A DNA stretch of 64,000 nt. Origin: Streptomyces flavofungini (GTDB taxonomy: Bacteria; Actinomycetota; Actinomycetes; Streptomycetales; Streptomycetaceae). This document shows, piece by piece, positions 16,972 through 24,608 of the stretch. A model generated the notes under the pieces. It worked only from the letters and a program-made list of their open reading frames with translations, had not been told where the DNA came from and made no database searches. Within the stretch, counting starts at the first letter, position 1; each line of letters starts with the position of its first letter. Location: the NCBI RefSeq assembly GCF_014650815.1, contig NZ_BMVR01000006.1, forward strand, positions 115,912 through 179,911, in the 5' to 3' direction. A program made the translations under genes and the position numbers.

Positions 16972-18161
16972 CCCTTGGGCGCCGTGCGGACCGCCGTCAG
17001 CGGCACCGTCTTCTTGCTGCCGACGGTGACGAGGACGAGCCGGTTGCGGTGCTCGTCCTTGCCGGTGCAGCGGGCCGGGTCGCAGGCGAGCGCGACGAGC
17101 CGCTTGTTGTCGGCCCAGGCGAGCTGTTCGCCGCTGGGCACCCGGGCGACCTGCTCGCCGGTGCGCGGGTCGCGGATCGCGGAGCCGTTGGGGCCGCCGT
17201 CGTCCGCGAGGTACGTGCCGTCGGGCGAGAGTCCGGCCTTCGGCCAGCCCGCGTGCTTCTCGGCAGCGGGCGCGGACGTCGGCCCGCCGTTCAGGGTGTA
17301 CCAGTCGCGGTAGCTCTTGCGGCCCTGGCGCGCGTACTGCTGGACGTAGAGCCGGGTGCCGTCGTGGTTGAAGTGCACGTCCTGGCGCGAGACGCCGGGG
17401 AACATTCCGTGCTTGTCCGGCGTGGGCTGGGGCACGTCGCGGAAGGGGCCGACGTGGCCGGATCCGGCCTCGATCAGGAGATATCCGGTGCGGCTGCCGT
17501 GGTGCTTCGGCCAGCTCACGGAGCCGTTGCCGGGCACGGCGACCTTCCGGTCCGGGTTCTTGCGGTACGCGGTCGCCACCAGCCGCCTGCCGTCCGGCGA
17601 CCACTCGACGGCCGCGACGCGGTGGCCCGGCGTGATCCAGCGCGTCACCTTGCCCGTCCGCAGGTCGAGCATCCCGATGCGGCGTGCGGGCAGTTCGCCT
17701 TCCAGGACGGCGGCTGTCCGCATCCCGGGAGCGACGGCGATCCAGGCCCACTTGGCGTCGGCCTTCTCGTACTTCCGGGTCTCGGGGTTCAGCAGGAAGT
17801 AGGAGCGGACGAGGAGTTCGTCGCCGTTGCCCTGCGGGACGTCGCGGCTGACGGAGTATCCGGCCATGCCGACGTTCCCGGCCGCGACGAAGTCCCGGGG
17901 CACGGACTGGTCGGGGTGCGCGATCACGTCGTCGGCGCGGGGGCCGCTCGCCGGGTGCGCGTCCTTGTCCCCGTCCCCGATGTCGAGCGCGGTCACGCCC
18001 ACCGCGACGGCGGCGACCGTGCCGAGCGCGGCGCCCGCGAGGGTCCGCGCGCGCCGGCGGCGCCTGCCGGCGAGGACCCGGCCCACCAGGTCCCCGCGCG
18101 GTCCGCCCTGCTCGGCGGCCTGTTCCTGGAGCGCCTCGCGCACCAGCTGGTCAACGTTCAC
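16932..18161 (-). CDS. Membrane-anchored WD40-like protein, sigma-factor partner
   Basis: A 409-aa protein. The first ~40 residues are cytoplasmic (MNVDQLVREALQEQA and a basic RRRRRAR cluster), followed by one membrane segment (about 42-62). The outside part contains propeller-like repeats (VEWSPDGRRLVATAY, VHFNHDGTRLYV, AGLSPDGTYLADDGG). The start is a GTG whose GTGA overlaps the stop of the sigma factor gene, so the two are translationally coupled. This arrangement, typical of SigE-type sigma factor operons, suggests a regulator or sensor of that sigma factor, but no classical zinc anti-sigma motif (HxxxCxxC) is visible. Confidence 0.8.
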   Translation of the reverse strand: MNVDQLVREALQEQAAEQGGPRGDLVGRVLAGRRRRRARTLAGAALGTVAAVAVGVTALDIGDGDKDAHPASGPRADDVIAHPDQSVPRDFVAAGNVGMAGYSVSRDVPQGNGDELLVRSYFLLNPETRKYEKADAKWAWIAVAPGMRTAAVLEGELPARRIGMLDLRTGKVTRWITPGHRVAAVEWSPDGRRLVATAYRKNPDRKVAVPGNGSVSWPKHHGSRTGYLLIEAGSGHVGPFRDVPQPTPDKHGMFPGVSRQDVHFNHDGTRLYVQQYARQGRKSYRDWYTLNGGPTSAPAAEKHAGWPKAGLSPDGTYLADDGGPNGSAIRDPRTGEQVARVPSGEQLAWADNKRLVALACDPARCTGKDEHRNRLVLVTVGSKKTVPLTAVRTAPKGYERVWTPMLTAR

Positions 18162-18718
18162 GGACGTACCTCCACGGGCGAGATGTCACTGGACGGCGCG
18201 GCCTCGGCGACGGCCGGGCCGAGCACGGCCAGTTCGGGGGCGAGGGAGCGGAGCCGGGCGAGGGAGCGGTGCGTGGTGCTGCGGACGGTGCCGACGGAGC
18301 ACCCGAGGATCCGGGCGACGTCGGCCTCCGGCAGGTCCTCGAAGTACCTGAGGACCAGCACGGAGCGCTGGCGCGGGGTGAGCCGGGCGAGTGCCGCCCG
18401 CATCACCACCCGCAGTTCGGCTCCGGCCGCCGTGTCGGCGCCGGCGCGCTCGGGCGGCTCGGCCACGGCGACCTCGCGCCGCGGCCACTTCAGGCGCCAG
18501 CGGTTGACCTGCTGCCGGTAGAGGATCCGCCGGACGTACGCCTCCGGGTCGTCGATGCGGTTCCACCGGCCCGCGGCCTTGACCAGCGCGTTCTGCAGCA
18601 GGTCCTCCGCCGCGTGCCGGTCGCCGCCGGTCAGCAGGACGGCGGTCCTCAGCAGCGCGGCCGACCGGCTCTCCACGAACTCCCGGAAGCGGTCCTGACT
18701 TTCGGCATCCATCGTCAC
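18158..18718 (-). CDS. SigE-family ECF RNA polymerase sigma factor
   Basis: A 186-aa extracytoplasmic-function sigma factor. Region 2 spans about 12-75 (FREFVESRSAALLRTAVLL, AEDLLQNALVKAAGRWNRI) and region 4 about 105-160 (LARLTPRQRSVLVLRYFEDLPEADVARILGCSVGTVRS, the DNA-reading helix-turn-helix). The 'FxxFVxSRSxxLLRTA' start is characteristic of the Streptomyces SigE/SigE50-like group. GTG 18718 is taken as start; ATG 18712 in the same frame is possible. It is coupled to the membrane partner downstream and preceded by a lipoprotein gene ending 115 bases upstream. Confidence 0.92.
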   Translation of the reverse strand: MTMDAESQDRFREFVESRSAALLRTAVLLTGGDRHAAEDLLQNALVKAAGRWNRIDDPEAYVRRILYRQQVNRWRLKWPRREVAVAEPPERAGADTAAGAELRVVMRAALARLTPRQRSVLVLRYFEDLPEADVARILGCSVGTVRSTTHRSLARLRSLAPELAVLGPAVAEAAPSSDISPVEVRP

Positions 18719-18769
18719 CTTCTCGTCTCCGGCGGCCCTGCTGCCCCCTCTGCTGTGGATGACGTGCGT

Positions 18770-18807
18770 GGACCCGCGCCGCTATGCCTGTGGCGCGGCG
18801 CGGGTCC
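18770..18807 (-). terminator. Terminator of lipoprotein gene
   Basis: 13-base perfect arms (18770-18782, 18795-18807) around a 12-base loop, just downstream of the lipoprotein gene that ends at 18834. It separates that gene from the sigma factor operon. Confidence 0.7.
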
Positions 18808-18833
18808 GGAGAAACGCGTGGTGACCGGGAGGG

Positions 18834-19430
18834 TCAGTGGTCGAGCGGGTTCTTGGGGAAGCCCTTCGCCTTGGTCCACTTCAGCCGGTCGGAGTGGTAC
18901 TTGAACGTGACCTGCTTGCCGTTCTTCGTGATGTCGGCCTTGGCCCAGCCGTCGAAGCCCTTGGTGAGGTGGCGGTCCCACTTGGTCAGACGGCCGGTGG
19001 CGACGGCGGCGAGGGACTCCTGCGGGGGCTCGCCGTCGGCGCAGTACGTCGCCCAGTCGGCGATCGCCGCGACGGTACCGGCGCGGTGCTTGAGCGTGAT
19101 GCCCTGGCAGGCGTCGGTCTTGGTGCGGTAGACGGCCTTGGGCTTGGACCAGCCGCGCGCCTTGGGGCTGTAGTCCTGGACGTACAGGCCCTTCTTCTCC
19201 AGGTAGTGCATGGCCACCCGGCGCCCGTCCGGGAGCTTGATCTGCGACTCGAAGGGGGTCTTGGAGCCGCTCCAGTGGATGTCGGAGTGCTGGAGCTTGT
19301 AGGTGTGGCCACCCGTCTTCGCCGCGCGCGGCTCCGCGTCACCGCTCCGCGCGACGCTCTGCCCGCAGGCGACGAGCACCGCGACGGCCACCGTGCCCGC
19401 GACCGTCGACCCGACCGCTGTCTTTCGCAT
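18834..19430 (-). CDS. Lipoprotein of unknown function
   Basis: A 198-aa protein with a signal peptide ending in a lipobox-like LVAC (Cys about residue 22), so it should be lipid-anchored on the outer face of the membrane. The ATG at 19430 is supported by GGGGAGGA 5 bases upstream. The mature region is Lys- and Trp-rich (HSDIHWSGSKTPFES, DYSPKARGWSKPKAVY) with two further Cys (DACQG, TYCADG) that could form a disulphide. I recognise no domain. It has its own terminator. The adjacent sigma factor may control it, but that is inference. Confidence 0.75.
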   Translation of the reverse strand: MRKTAVGSTVAGTVAVAVLVACGQSVARSGDAEPRAAKTGGHTYKLQHSDIHWSGSKTPFESQIKLPDGRRVAMHYLEKKGLYVQDYSPKARGWSKPKAVYRTKTDACQGITLKHRAGTVAAIADWATYCADGEPPQESLAAVATGRLTKWDRHLTKGFDGWAKADITKNGKQVTFKYHSDRLKWTKAKGFPKNPLDH

Positions 19431-19479
19431 CCAGTCCTCCCCTGGTTCAACTGTTGTGTGCCCGCGCAGCATACGCACG

Positions 19480-19515
19480 CGAAGCGCCCTCCCGGCGGGC
19501 CGGGAGGGCGCTTCG
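19480..19515 (-). terminator. Terminator of dapD
   Basis: Perfect 16-base arms (19480-19495, 19500-19515) with a 4-base loop, directly downstream of dapD on the minus strand and upstream of the lipoprotein gene. Confidence 0.85.
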
Positions 19516-19529
19516 GTGGTTCGGGGGGC

Positions 19530-20528
19530 TCAGTTGTGGCTGTGCAGTACGTCGTTCAGGCCGCCCCAGACCGCGTTGTTCGGGCGGGCCTCGACGGCGC
19601 CGGTGACCGAGTTGCGGCGGAAGAGGATGTTCGAGGCGCCGGACAGGTCGCGGGCCTTGACGATCTCACCGTCGGGCATCGTGACACGGGTACCGGCCGT
19701 GACGTACAGACCGGCCTCGACGACGCACTCGTCGCCGAGCGCGATGCCCACTCCGGCCTCGGCGCCGACGAGGCAGCGCTCGCCGATGACGATGCGGACG
19801 TTGCCGCCGCCGGACAGGGTGCCCATCGTGGAGGCGCCGCCGCCGATGTCCGAGCCGTCGCCGACCACGACACCCGCGGAGATCCGGCCCTCCACCATGG
19901 ACGTGCCGAGCGTGCCCGCGTTGAAGTTCACGAAGCCCTCGTGCATCACGGTGGTGCCCGCGGCGAGGTGCGCGCCGAGCCGCACCCGGTCGGCGTCGCC
20001 GATGCGGACGCCCTTGGGGGCGACGTAGTCCGTCATGCGCGGGAACTTGTCGACCGAGGTCACCGCCAGGTGCAGGCCCTCGGCGCGGGCGTTCAGGCGG
20101 ACCTTCTCCAGGTCGTCGACGGCCACCGGGCCGAGCGAGGTCCAGGCGACGTTGGCGAGCAGCCCGAACATGCCGTCCAGGTTCTGGCCGTGCGGCCTGA
20201 CCAGGCGGTGGCTGAGCAGGTGCAGGCGCAGGTACACGTCGTGCGCGTCCAGCGGCTTGTCGTCCAGGGACGCGATGACCGTGCGGACGGCGACGACCTC
20301 CACACCACGGCGGGCGTCGGGCCCGATCGCCTTCGCGGCGCCCTCGCCGAGGAGTTCCACGGCGCGCTCGGCGGAGAGCCGCTCGCTACCGGCCGGGCCG
20401 GGCTCGGCGACGAGCTCGGGGGCGGGGAACCAGGTGTCGAGGACGGTGCCGTCGGCGGCGAGGGTGGCGAGCCCGGCGGCAACGGCACCGGTCGTACGGG
20501 AGGTGTCAACAGAAGGCGTATCGGTCAT
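19530..20528 (-). CDS. dapD: 2,3,4,5-tetrahydropyridine-2,6-dicarboxylate N-succinyltransferase
   Basis: A 332-aa cytoplasmic enzyme that transfers succinyl from succinyl-CoA to tetrahydrodipicolinate in the succinylase branch of DAP/lysine synthesis. The N-terminal domain (MFGLLANVAWTSLGPV) is followed by a left-handed beta-helix made of hexapeptide repeats from about 180 (VRIGDADRVRLGAHL, GEGFVNFNAGTLG-type, SDIGGGASTMGTLSGGGN). The C-terminus matches actinobacterial DapD (RRNSVTGAVEARPN). Length fits the family. It is monocistronic, with a strong terminator after it. Confidence 0.95.
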   Translation of the reverse strand: MTDTPSVDTSRTTGAVAAGLATLAADGTVLDTWFPAPELVAEPGPAGSERLSAERAVELLGEGAAKAIGPDARRGVEVVAVRTVIASLDDKPLDAHDVYLRLHLLSHRLVRPHGQNLDGMFGLLANVAWTSLGPVAVDDLEKVRLNARAEGLHLAVTSVDKFPRMTDYVAPKGVRIGDADRVRLGAHLAAGTTVMHEGFVNFNAGTLGTSMVEGRISAGVVVGDGSDIGGGASTMGTLSGGGNVRIVIGERCLVGAEAGVGIALGDECVVEAGLYVTAGTRVTMPDGEIVKARDLSGASNILFRRNSVTGAVEARPNNAVWGGLNDVLHSHN

Positions 20529-20561
20529 GAGTGAAACCTAACCGGGGCGGGGCGGCGGAAG

Positions 20562-21824
20562 CTAACCGGTACGGGTGGCCGTCTCACGTGCCGGGCGCAC
20601 CTGCTCGGCGTGGGTCACCCCCGGCCGGCCCGTCCGCCCCGCCGCCAGGAGCAGCACTCCGGCCAGTCCGGCCAACCCCGCACAGACAGGCCACAGCGCC
20701 CCCGGCGCCGCCGAGTACAGCGCCCCGCCCAACGGCGCCGACAGCACGACCCCGCTCACGGACACCCCCGAGTACAGACTCTGGAACCGCCCCTGCGCAT
20801 GGGCAGGCGCATGATCGGCGACAAAGGCCGTGGCAGGCGTCTTGTACAGCACCTCCCCCGCGGTGAGCAGCAACATCATCGCGACCGCGGTGCCCACCCC
20901 CGTCCCCAGGGCCAGCACCCCGTACCCCGCCCCCACGAGCAGCACGCCCCCACCGATGATCCGCAGCGGCGCCCGCCCCCGCAGCGCGACGGTGACCGGC
21001 AGTTCGAGGAGCAGGATGAGCCCCCCGTTGATGGCGAGCAGCCACCCGTACACACCGGTCCCGATCCCGTGGTGATCGAGGTCGGTGGGCAACGTGGAGT
21101 ACTGCTGCCGGTAGACGAGGTCGGTGACGAGGATCGCGACGAGGAGCAGCACGACGACAGGCCGCTGCCGCAGACTCGCGAAGACACCGGGCCCGGCCGC
21201 CCCGTCGCCGGGCACCGCGGCACGACCCGCCCCCCGGGCAGGCAGCACCCGCCCGGCATACGCGGCGAACACCAGCGTCCCCACCCCGTCGACGACGAAC
21301 AGCACCCCGTACCCGGCCTGCGCGATGAGCAACGCCCCGAGCGGCGGCCCCACCGTGAATCCCGCATTGGCCGCGAACCGCATCACCGCGAACCCCTGCC
21401 GCCGCGCCCCCTCAGGCACGACGATGGCGACGAGCGCCCCGTTGGCCGCGCGCACGCACCCACCCGCGTACTGGCTGAGCACCGGCACGACGTACAGCAG
21501 CGGCACCGGCAGGGCGGGCAGCGCGAGCACCCCCACCCCGCTGATCAGCGACCCGGCGAGCAGCACCCGCCGGTGCCCGTACCTGTCGCCGAACCAGCCG
21601 CCCGTGAAGTTCCCCGCGACCTGCCCCGCGCCACCGATGCCGCTGATCACCCCGGCCTGGGCGACGGACAGCCCCCGCTCGTCGGTCAGGTACACGAAGA
21701 AGTACACGAAGGTGAAGGCCACGATCATGTTGAAGAACTGGCCCGCTGCCAGCAGCCACACGGTCCTCGGTACGTCACGCAGCCCCCGCCGCATGCCTCC
21801 GCCGCTCATCGTCGCCCCCGCCAT
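20562..21824 (-). CDS. MFS transporter
   Basis: A 420-aa integral membrane protein with about 12 hydrophobic segments, beginning FNMIVAFTFVYFFVYLTDERG. The MFS signature between segments 2 and 3 reads GGWFGDRYGHRRVL. I take the ATG at 21824 as start; GTG/ATG alternatives downstream are less likely because the cytoplasmic leader is conserved. It is divergent from an HxlR-peroxiredoxin regulator gene, 86 bases away, and may be controlled by it. Probably a drug or metabolite exporter; the substrate is not predictable. Confidence 0.85.
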   Translation of the reverse strand: MAGATMSGGGMRRGLRDVPRTVWLLAAGQFFNMIVAFTFVYFFVYLTDERGLSVAQAGVISGIGGAGQVAGNFTGGWFGDRYGHRRVLLAGSLISGVGVLALPALPVPLLYVVPVLSQYAGGCVRAANGALVAIVVPEGARRQGFAVMRFAANAGFTVGPPLGALLIAQAGYGVLFVVDGVGTLVFAAYAGRVLPARGAGRAAVPGDGAAGPGVFASLRQRPVVVLLLVAILVTDLVYRQQYSTLPTDLDHHGIGTGVYGWLLAINGGLILLLELPVTVALRGRAPLRIIGGGVLLVGAGYGVLALGTGVGTAVAMMLLLTAGEVLYKTPATAFVADHAPAHAQGRFQSLYSGVSVSGVVLSAPLGGALYSAAPGALWPVCAGLAGLAGVLLLAAGRTGRPGVTHAEQVRPARETATRTG

Positions 21825-21831
21825 CGAGTGA

Positions 21832-21846
21832 GTTCCTTTTGGGAAC
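21832..21846. promoter_or_regulatory. Inverted repeat between MFS and HxlR genes
   Basis: GTTCC-n5-GGAAC (21832-21836 and 21842-21846) lies in the 86-base divergent region, 8 bases from the MFS start codon. Its symmetry and position make it a candidate operator for the adjacent HxlR-type protein. Confidence 0.4.
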
Positions 21847-21910
21847 GGACTATGGCAGCATGCGAGGCTCCGGGTCAACGTTCCGCCGACCCCGAGAGAG
21901 CGTGAAGGAC

Positions 21911-22801
21911 ATGCCACGGCGTACGAGCCTCGGCGACGCCCACTGCGCCATCGCGCAGGCCCTGGACGTCGTCGGCGACTGGTGGACCCTGCTGATCGTG
22001 CGCGACACGGCCCGCGGGGTGCACCGCTTCGAGGAGCTGCAGCGCGAACTGGGCCTGTCCCGCAAGGTGCTCACCGAGCGCCTGCGCCTCCTGGTCGACG
22101 CGGACGTCCTGACCCGGGTGCCGTATCAGGACCGCCCGCCGCGCCACGAGTACCGGCTGACGCCGCGCGGGCGGGCCCTGCTGCCGGTCCTGATCGCCCT
22201 TCAGGACTGGGGGGACACCTGGGTACTGGGAGAGGGAGAGATGACGGCGACGGCTCCGGACGAGGCTGCACCGGCAGCGCTGCGGGTGCACGAACTGCTG
22301 GGCACGCGCGTGCCCGAGCTGCGACTGCGCGCGGACGACGGCGAGTTGACGGACCCGGTCACGGACGCGGCGTACACGGTCCTGTACTGCTTCCCGGGCG
22401 CGTACGCCCGCAAGGACGCCTATCCGCCCGGCTGGTCCACGATCCCCGGCGCGCCCGGCTGCACCCTGGAGTCGTGCACGTACCGCGACCGGCTCGCCGA
22501 CTTCACGGCGGCGGGCGCGGCCGTGCGCGGCGTGTCCACCCAACGCCCCGACGAGCAGCGGGCGTTCGCCGCCAAGGAGGGCCTGCGCTTCCCGCTCCTG
22601 TCGGACGCGGACCTCGCGCTGACGGCGGCACTGCGCCTTCCGACGTTCCGCGCGGCGGGCGTGAGCCGCCTGAAGCGGCTGACCCTGGTCGTGGACGCCG
22701 ACCGGACCATCCGGGACGTGCAGTACCCGGTCACGGACATCACGGCGAGCGTCGAGGCGGCCCTGGAGACCGTCAACAGTCTGCGGGACGGCCCGAGTTG
22801 A
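21911..22801 (+). CDS. HxlR-family regulator fused to a peroxiredoxin-like domain
   Basis: A 296-aa two-domain protein. Residues 1-105 are an HxlR winged helix (DAHCAIAQALDVVGDWWTLLIVRD, then RFEELQRELGLSRKVLTERLRLL). Residues about 130-290 form a thioredoxin-fold peroxiredoxin of the subtype with the long insertion before the active-site segment: PPGW, then PGAPGCTLESCTYRD. The family Thr three residues before the first Cys is Ala here. The combination suggests a transcription factor with a built-in peroxide-sensing or reducing domain. A GTG at 21902 in the same frame is an alternative start. The 3' end overlaps the converging TetR gene by 29 bases. Confidence 0.85.
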   Translation: MPRRTSLGDAHCAIAQALDVVGDWWTLLIVRDTARGVHRFEELQRELGLSRKVLTERLRLLVDADVLTRVPYQDRPPRHEYRLTPRGRALLPVLIALQDWGDTWVLGEGEMTATAPDEAAPAALRVHELLGTRVPELRLRADDGELTDPVTDAAYTVLYCFPGAYARKDAYPPGWSTIPGAPGCTLESCTYRDRLADFTAAGAAVRGVSTQRPDEQRAFAAKEGLRFPLLSDADLALTAALRLPTFRAAGVSRLKRLTLVVDADRTIRDVQYPVTDITASVEAALETVNSLRDGPS

Positions 22802-23333
22802 CGAGGAGCCGCCGCAGCATGTCCCGGGTGTAGACCTCGTCGTACTCGCCGCCCGTGAGCAGCGCCTGCAGACAGATCCCGTCCATCAGCGCCATCAGGC
22901 CCCGGGCGGTGCCGGGGTCCGTCCGCTCCCGCAGGACCTCGCCGATGCCCTCGCACCACTCGGCGGCCACCGGCCGCAGCGCGGGGCGGCGCAGGGCGGC
23001 CAGATACAGCTCGTACTCCAGCTCAAGGCCCTCGCGCCCGCGGGCGGCCCACTCGCCGAGCAGCGCCGCCAGCTCGGCGGCGAGGTCGGCGTCCGGGTCC
23101 CGCAGCACCTCCCGTTCGCGCACCAGGCGCGCGAACACCTCGTTGGCCTCCCGCAGCGCGGCCACGAGCAGGTCGTCGAGCGTCTTGAAGTGGTACGTCG
23201 TCGACCCCAGCGGCACATCGGCCGCGGCCGCGACGGTGCGGTGACTGAGGCCCGCGATGCCCTTCTCGCCCGCGACCCGGAGCGCCGCCTCGATGATCCG
23301 CTGCCGCCGCTCCGGGTCGTACCGCCGTCCCAT
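22773..23333 (-). CDS. TetR-family transcriptional regulator
   Basis: A 186-aa repressor. The N-terminal helix-turn-helix is clear (RRQRIIEAALRVAGEKGIAGLSHRTVAAAADVPLGSTTYHFKTLDDLL, about 8-56). The ligand domain contains the TetR_C-like pattern ELEYELYLAALRRPALRPVAAEW. Its ATG overlaps the stop of the SMR gene by ATGA, so pump and regulator are coupled. It probably represses this operon in response to a pump substrate; the palindrome at 23664-23689 is the likely operator. Confidence 0.9.
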   Translation of the reverse strand: MGRRYDPERRQRIIEAALRVAGEKGIAGLSHRTVAAAADVPLGSTTYHFKTLDDLLVAALREANEVFARLVREREVLRDPDADLAAELAALLGEWAARGREGLELEYELYLAALRRPALRPVAAEWCEGIGEVLRERTDPGTARGLMALMDGICLQALLTGGEYDEVYTRDMLRRLLVNSGRPADC

Positions 23334-23653
23334 CAGTGGGCCCCGCCGAGGTTCAGCACGACGACGCCCGCGATGACGAGCACGATGCCCGAGACCTTGA
23401 CCAGGCTCGCCGACTCGCCCAGGAACAGCATCCCGATCCCGGCGACGGCGGCGGTCCCGATGCCCGCCCAGATCGCGTAGGCGGTTCCCACCGACAGTGT
23501 CTTCAGCGTCTGCGCGAGCAGCGCGAAGGCCAGCAGATAGCCCGCGACGGTGACCAGCGACGGCCACAGCCGGCTGAAACCTTCGCTGTACTTCATGGCC
23601 GTAGTCCCGGCCACCTCCGCCGCGATCGCCGCGGCCAGCAGTCCGTATCCCAT
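23333..23653 (-). CDS. Small multidrug resistance (SMR) family transporter
   Basis: A 106-aa membrane protein with four hydrophobic helices, as in EmrE/QacE/SugE. The essential membrane-embedded Glu is present in helix 1 (LLAAAIAAEVAGTTAMKYSEGF, Glu13), and the YAIWAGIGTAAVAGIG signature lies in helix 3. Likely a proton-coupled exporter of quaternary or cationic compounds such as guanidinium; the substrate is not decided by sequence. It is the first gene of a two-gene operon with the TetR gene. Confidence 0.92.
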   Translation of the reverse strand: MGYGLLAAAIAAEVAGTTAMKYSEGFSRLWPSLVTVAGYLLAFALLAQTLKTLSVGTAYAIWAGIGTAAVAGIGMLFLGESASLVKVSGIVLVIAGVVVLNLGGAH

Positions 23654-23663
23654 GCGTACTACC

Positions 23664-23689
23664 GTACACAACGATGGGTACGGGTGTAC
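23664..23689. promoter_or_regulatory. Palindromic operator candidate of the SMR-tetR operon
   Basis: GTACAC at 23664-23669 and its complement GTGTAC at 23684-23689 flank a central GGGTAC, 11 bases upstream of the SMR start codon. GTAC occurs four times between 23656 and 23689. This is a likely TetR-family binding site and promoter region. Confidence 0.5.
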
Positions 23690-23722
23690 ATATGCAGGTG
23701 CATAAAAAATCCGGCGGGCACA

Positions 23723-23759
23723 CGAAAGGGCCCGCACCGGTGCGGTGCGGGCCCTTTCG
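23723..23759 (-). terminator. Terminator of the suf operon
   Basis: Perfect 16-base arms (23723-23738, 23744-23759) with a 5-base loop, 20 bases past the stop codon of the last suf gene. Confidence 0.85.
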
Positions 23760-23778
23760 AGGCGTACGGCGGTGCGGC

Positions 23779-24117
23779 TCAGACGTTGAAGCCCAGCGCC
23801 CGAAGCTGCTCGCGCCCGTCGTCCGTGATCTTGTCCGGGCCCCACGGGGGCATCCAGACCCAGTTGATCCGCAGTTCGTTGACGATGCCCTCCGTCGCGG
23901 ACTTCGCCTGGTCCTCGATGACGTCGGTCAGCGGGCAGGCCGCGGACGTGAGCGTCATGTCGATGGTGGCGATGTTGGCGTCGTCGATGTGGACACCGTA
24001 GATCAGGCCCAGGTTGACGACGTCGATGCCCAGTTCCGGGTCGACGACGTCGTACAGCGCCTCGCGGACCTCTTCCTCGGAAGCGGGCTTCGTGGTCAGG
24101 GTCTCGTTCTCGCTCAT
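23779..24117 (-). CDS. sufT: Fe-S assembly factor SufT (MIP18/DUF59 family)
   Basis: A 112-aa protein of the MIP18/PaaD-like family. It shows DVVDPELGIDVVNLGLIYGV (residues ~22-41), the conserved Cys in TLTSAACPLTD, and VWMPPWGPDKI. Homologues help in maturation of Fe-S proteins. It is the last gene of the suf operon, with ATG overlapping the sufU stop by 4 bases. Confidence 0.9.
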   Translation of the reverse strand: MSENETLTTKPASEEEVREALYDVVDPELGIDVVNLGLIYGVHIDDANIATIDMTLTSAACPLTDVIEDQAKSATEGIVNELRINWVWMPPWGPDKITDDGREQLRALGFNV

Positions 24118-24593
24118 GCCGTCTTCCTTTCGGCCTCTTCGGCCTCGACGTCGGCGCCCAGTGCTTGCGCCGTCGCGTCCTTCCACGCCATCCAGCTCAG
24201 CAGAGCACACTTCACGCGCGCGGGGTACTTCGAGACACCGGCGAACGCGACCGCGTCCTCCAGCGTCTCCTCCATCGCGTCGTCCGGCTCCAGCTTGCCC
24301 TTGGACTGCATCAGCTCCAGGAACACGCTCTGGATCCGCTGCGCCTCGGCGAGCTCCTTGCCGACCAGGAGGTCGTTCAGGACGGACGCGCTGGCCTGGC
24401 TGATGGAGCAGCCCTGGCCCTCGTAGCTGACGTCCTCGATGCGCGAGCCGTCGTACTTCACGCGCAGCGTGATCTCGTCGCCGCACGTCGGGTTGACGTG
24501 GTGCACCTCGGCATCGCCGTCGCGCAGCCCGCGCCCGTGCGGATGCTTGTAGTGGTCCAGGATCACGTCCTGGTACATCGAATCCAGCTTCAC
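24114..24593 (-). CDS. sufU: Fe-S assembly sulfurtransferase/scaffold SufU
   Basis: A 159-aa IscU-like protein that accepts sulfur from SufS. The three conserved Cys are visible: Cys37 in NPTCGDEI, Cys62 in GQGCSISQAS and Cys129 in VKCALLSW, with Asp39 as the fourth zinc ligand. The insertion between the second and third Cys typical of SufU rather than IscU is present. It is coupled to sufT downstream and lies 15 bases after sufS. Confidence 0.95.
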   Translation of the reverse strand: MKLDSMYQDVILDHYKHPHGRGLRDGDAEVHHVNPTCGDEITLRVKYDGSRIEDVSYEGQGCSISQASASVLNDLLVGKELAEAQRIQSVFLELMQSKGKLEPDDAMEETLEDAVAFAGVSKYPARVKCALLSWMAWKDATAQALGADVEAEEAERKTA

Positions 24594-24608
24594 GTCTCAG
24601 CCAGCCCC

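Noticed and set aside
22773..23723. One 316-aa fused TetR protein
   Set aside because: The upstream part lies antisense or out of frame within the SMR gene. The conserved helix-turn-helix begins at ATG 23333, which overlaps the SMR stop as ATGA.
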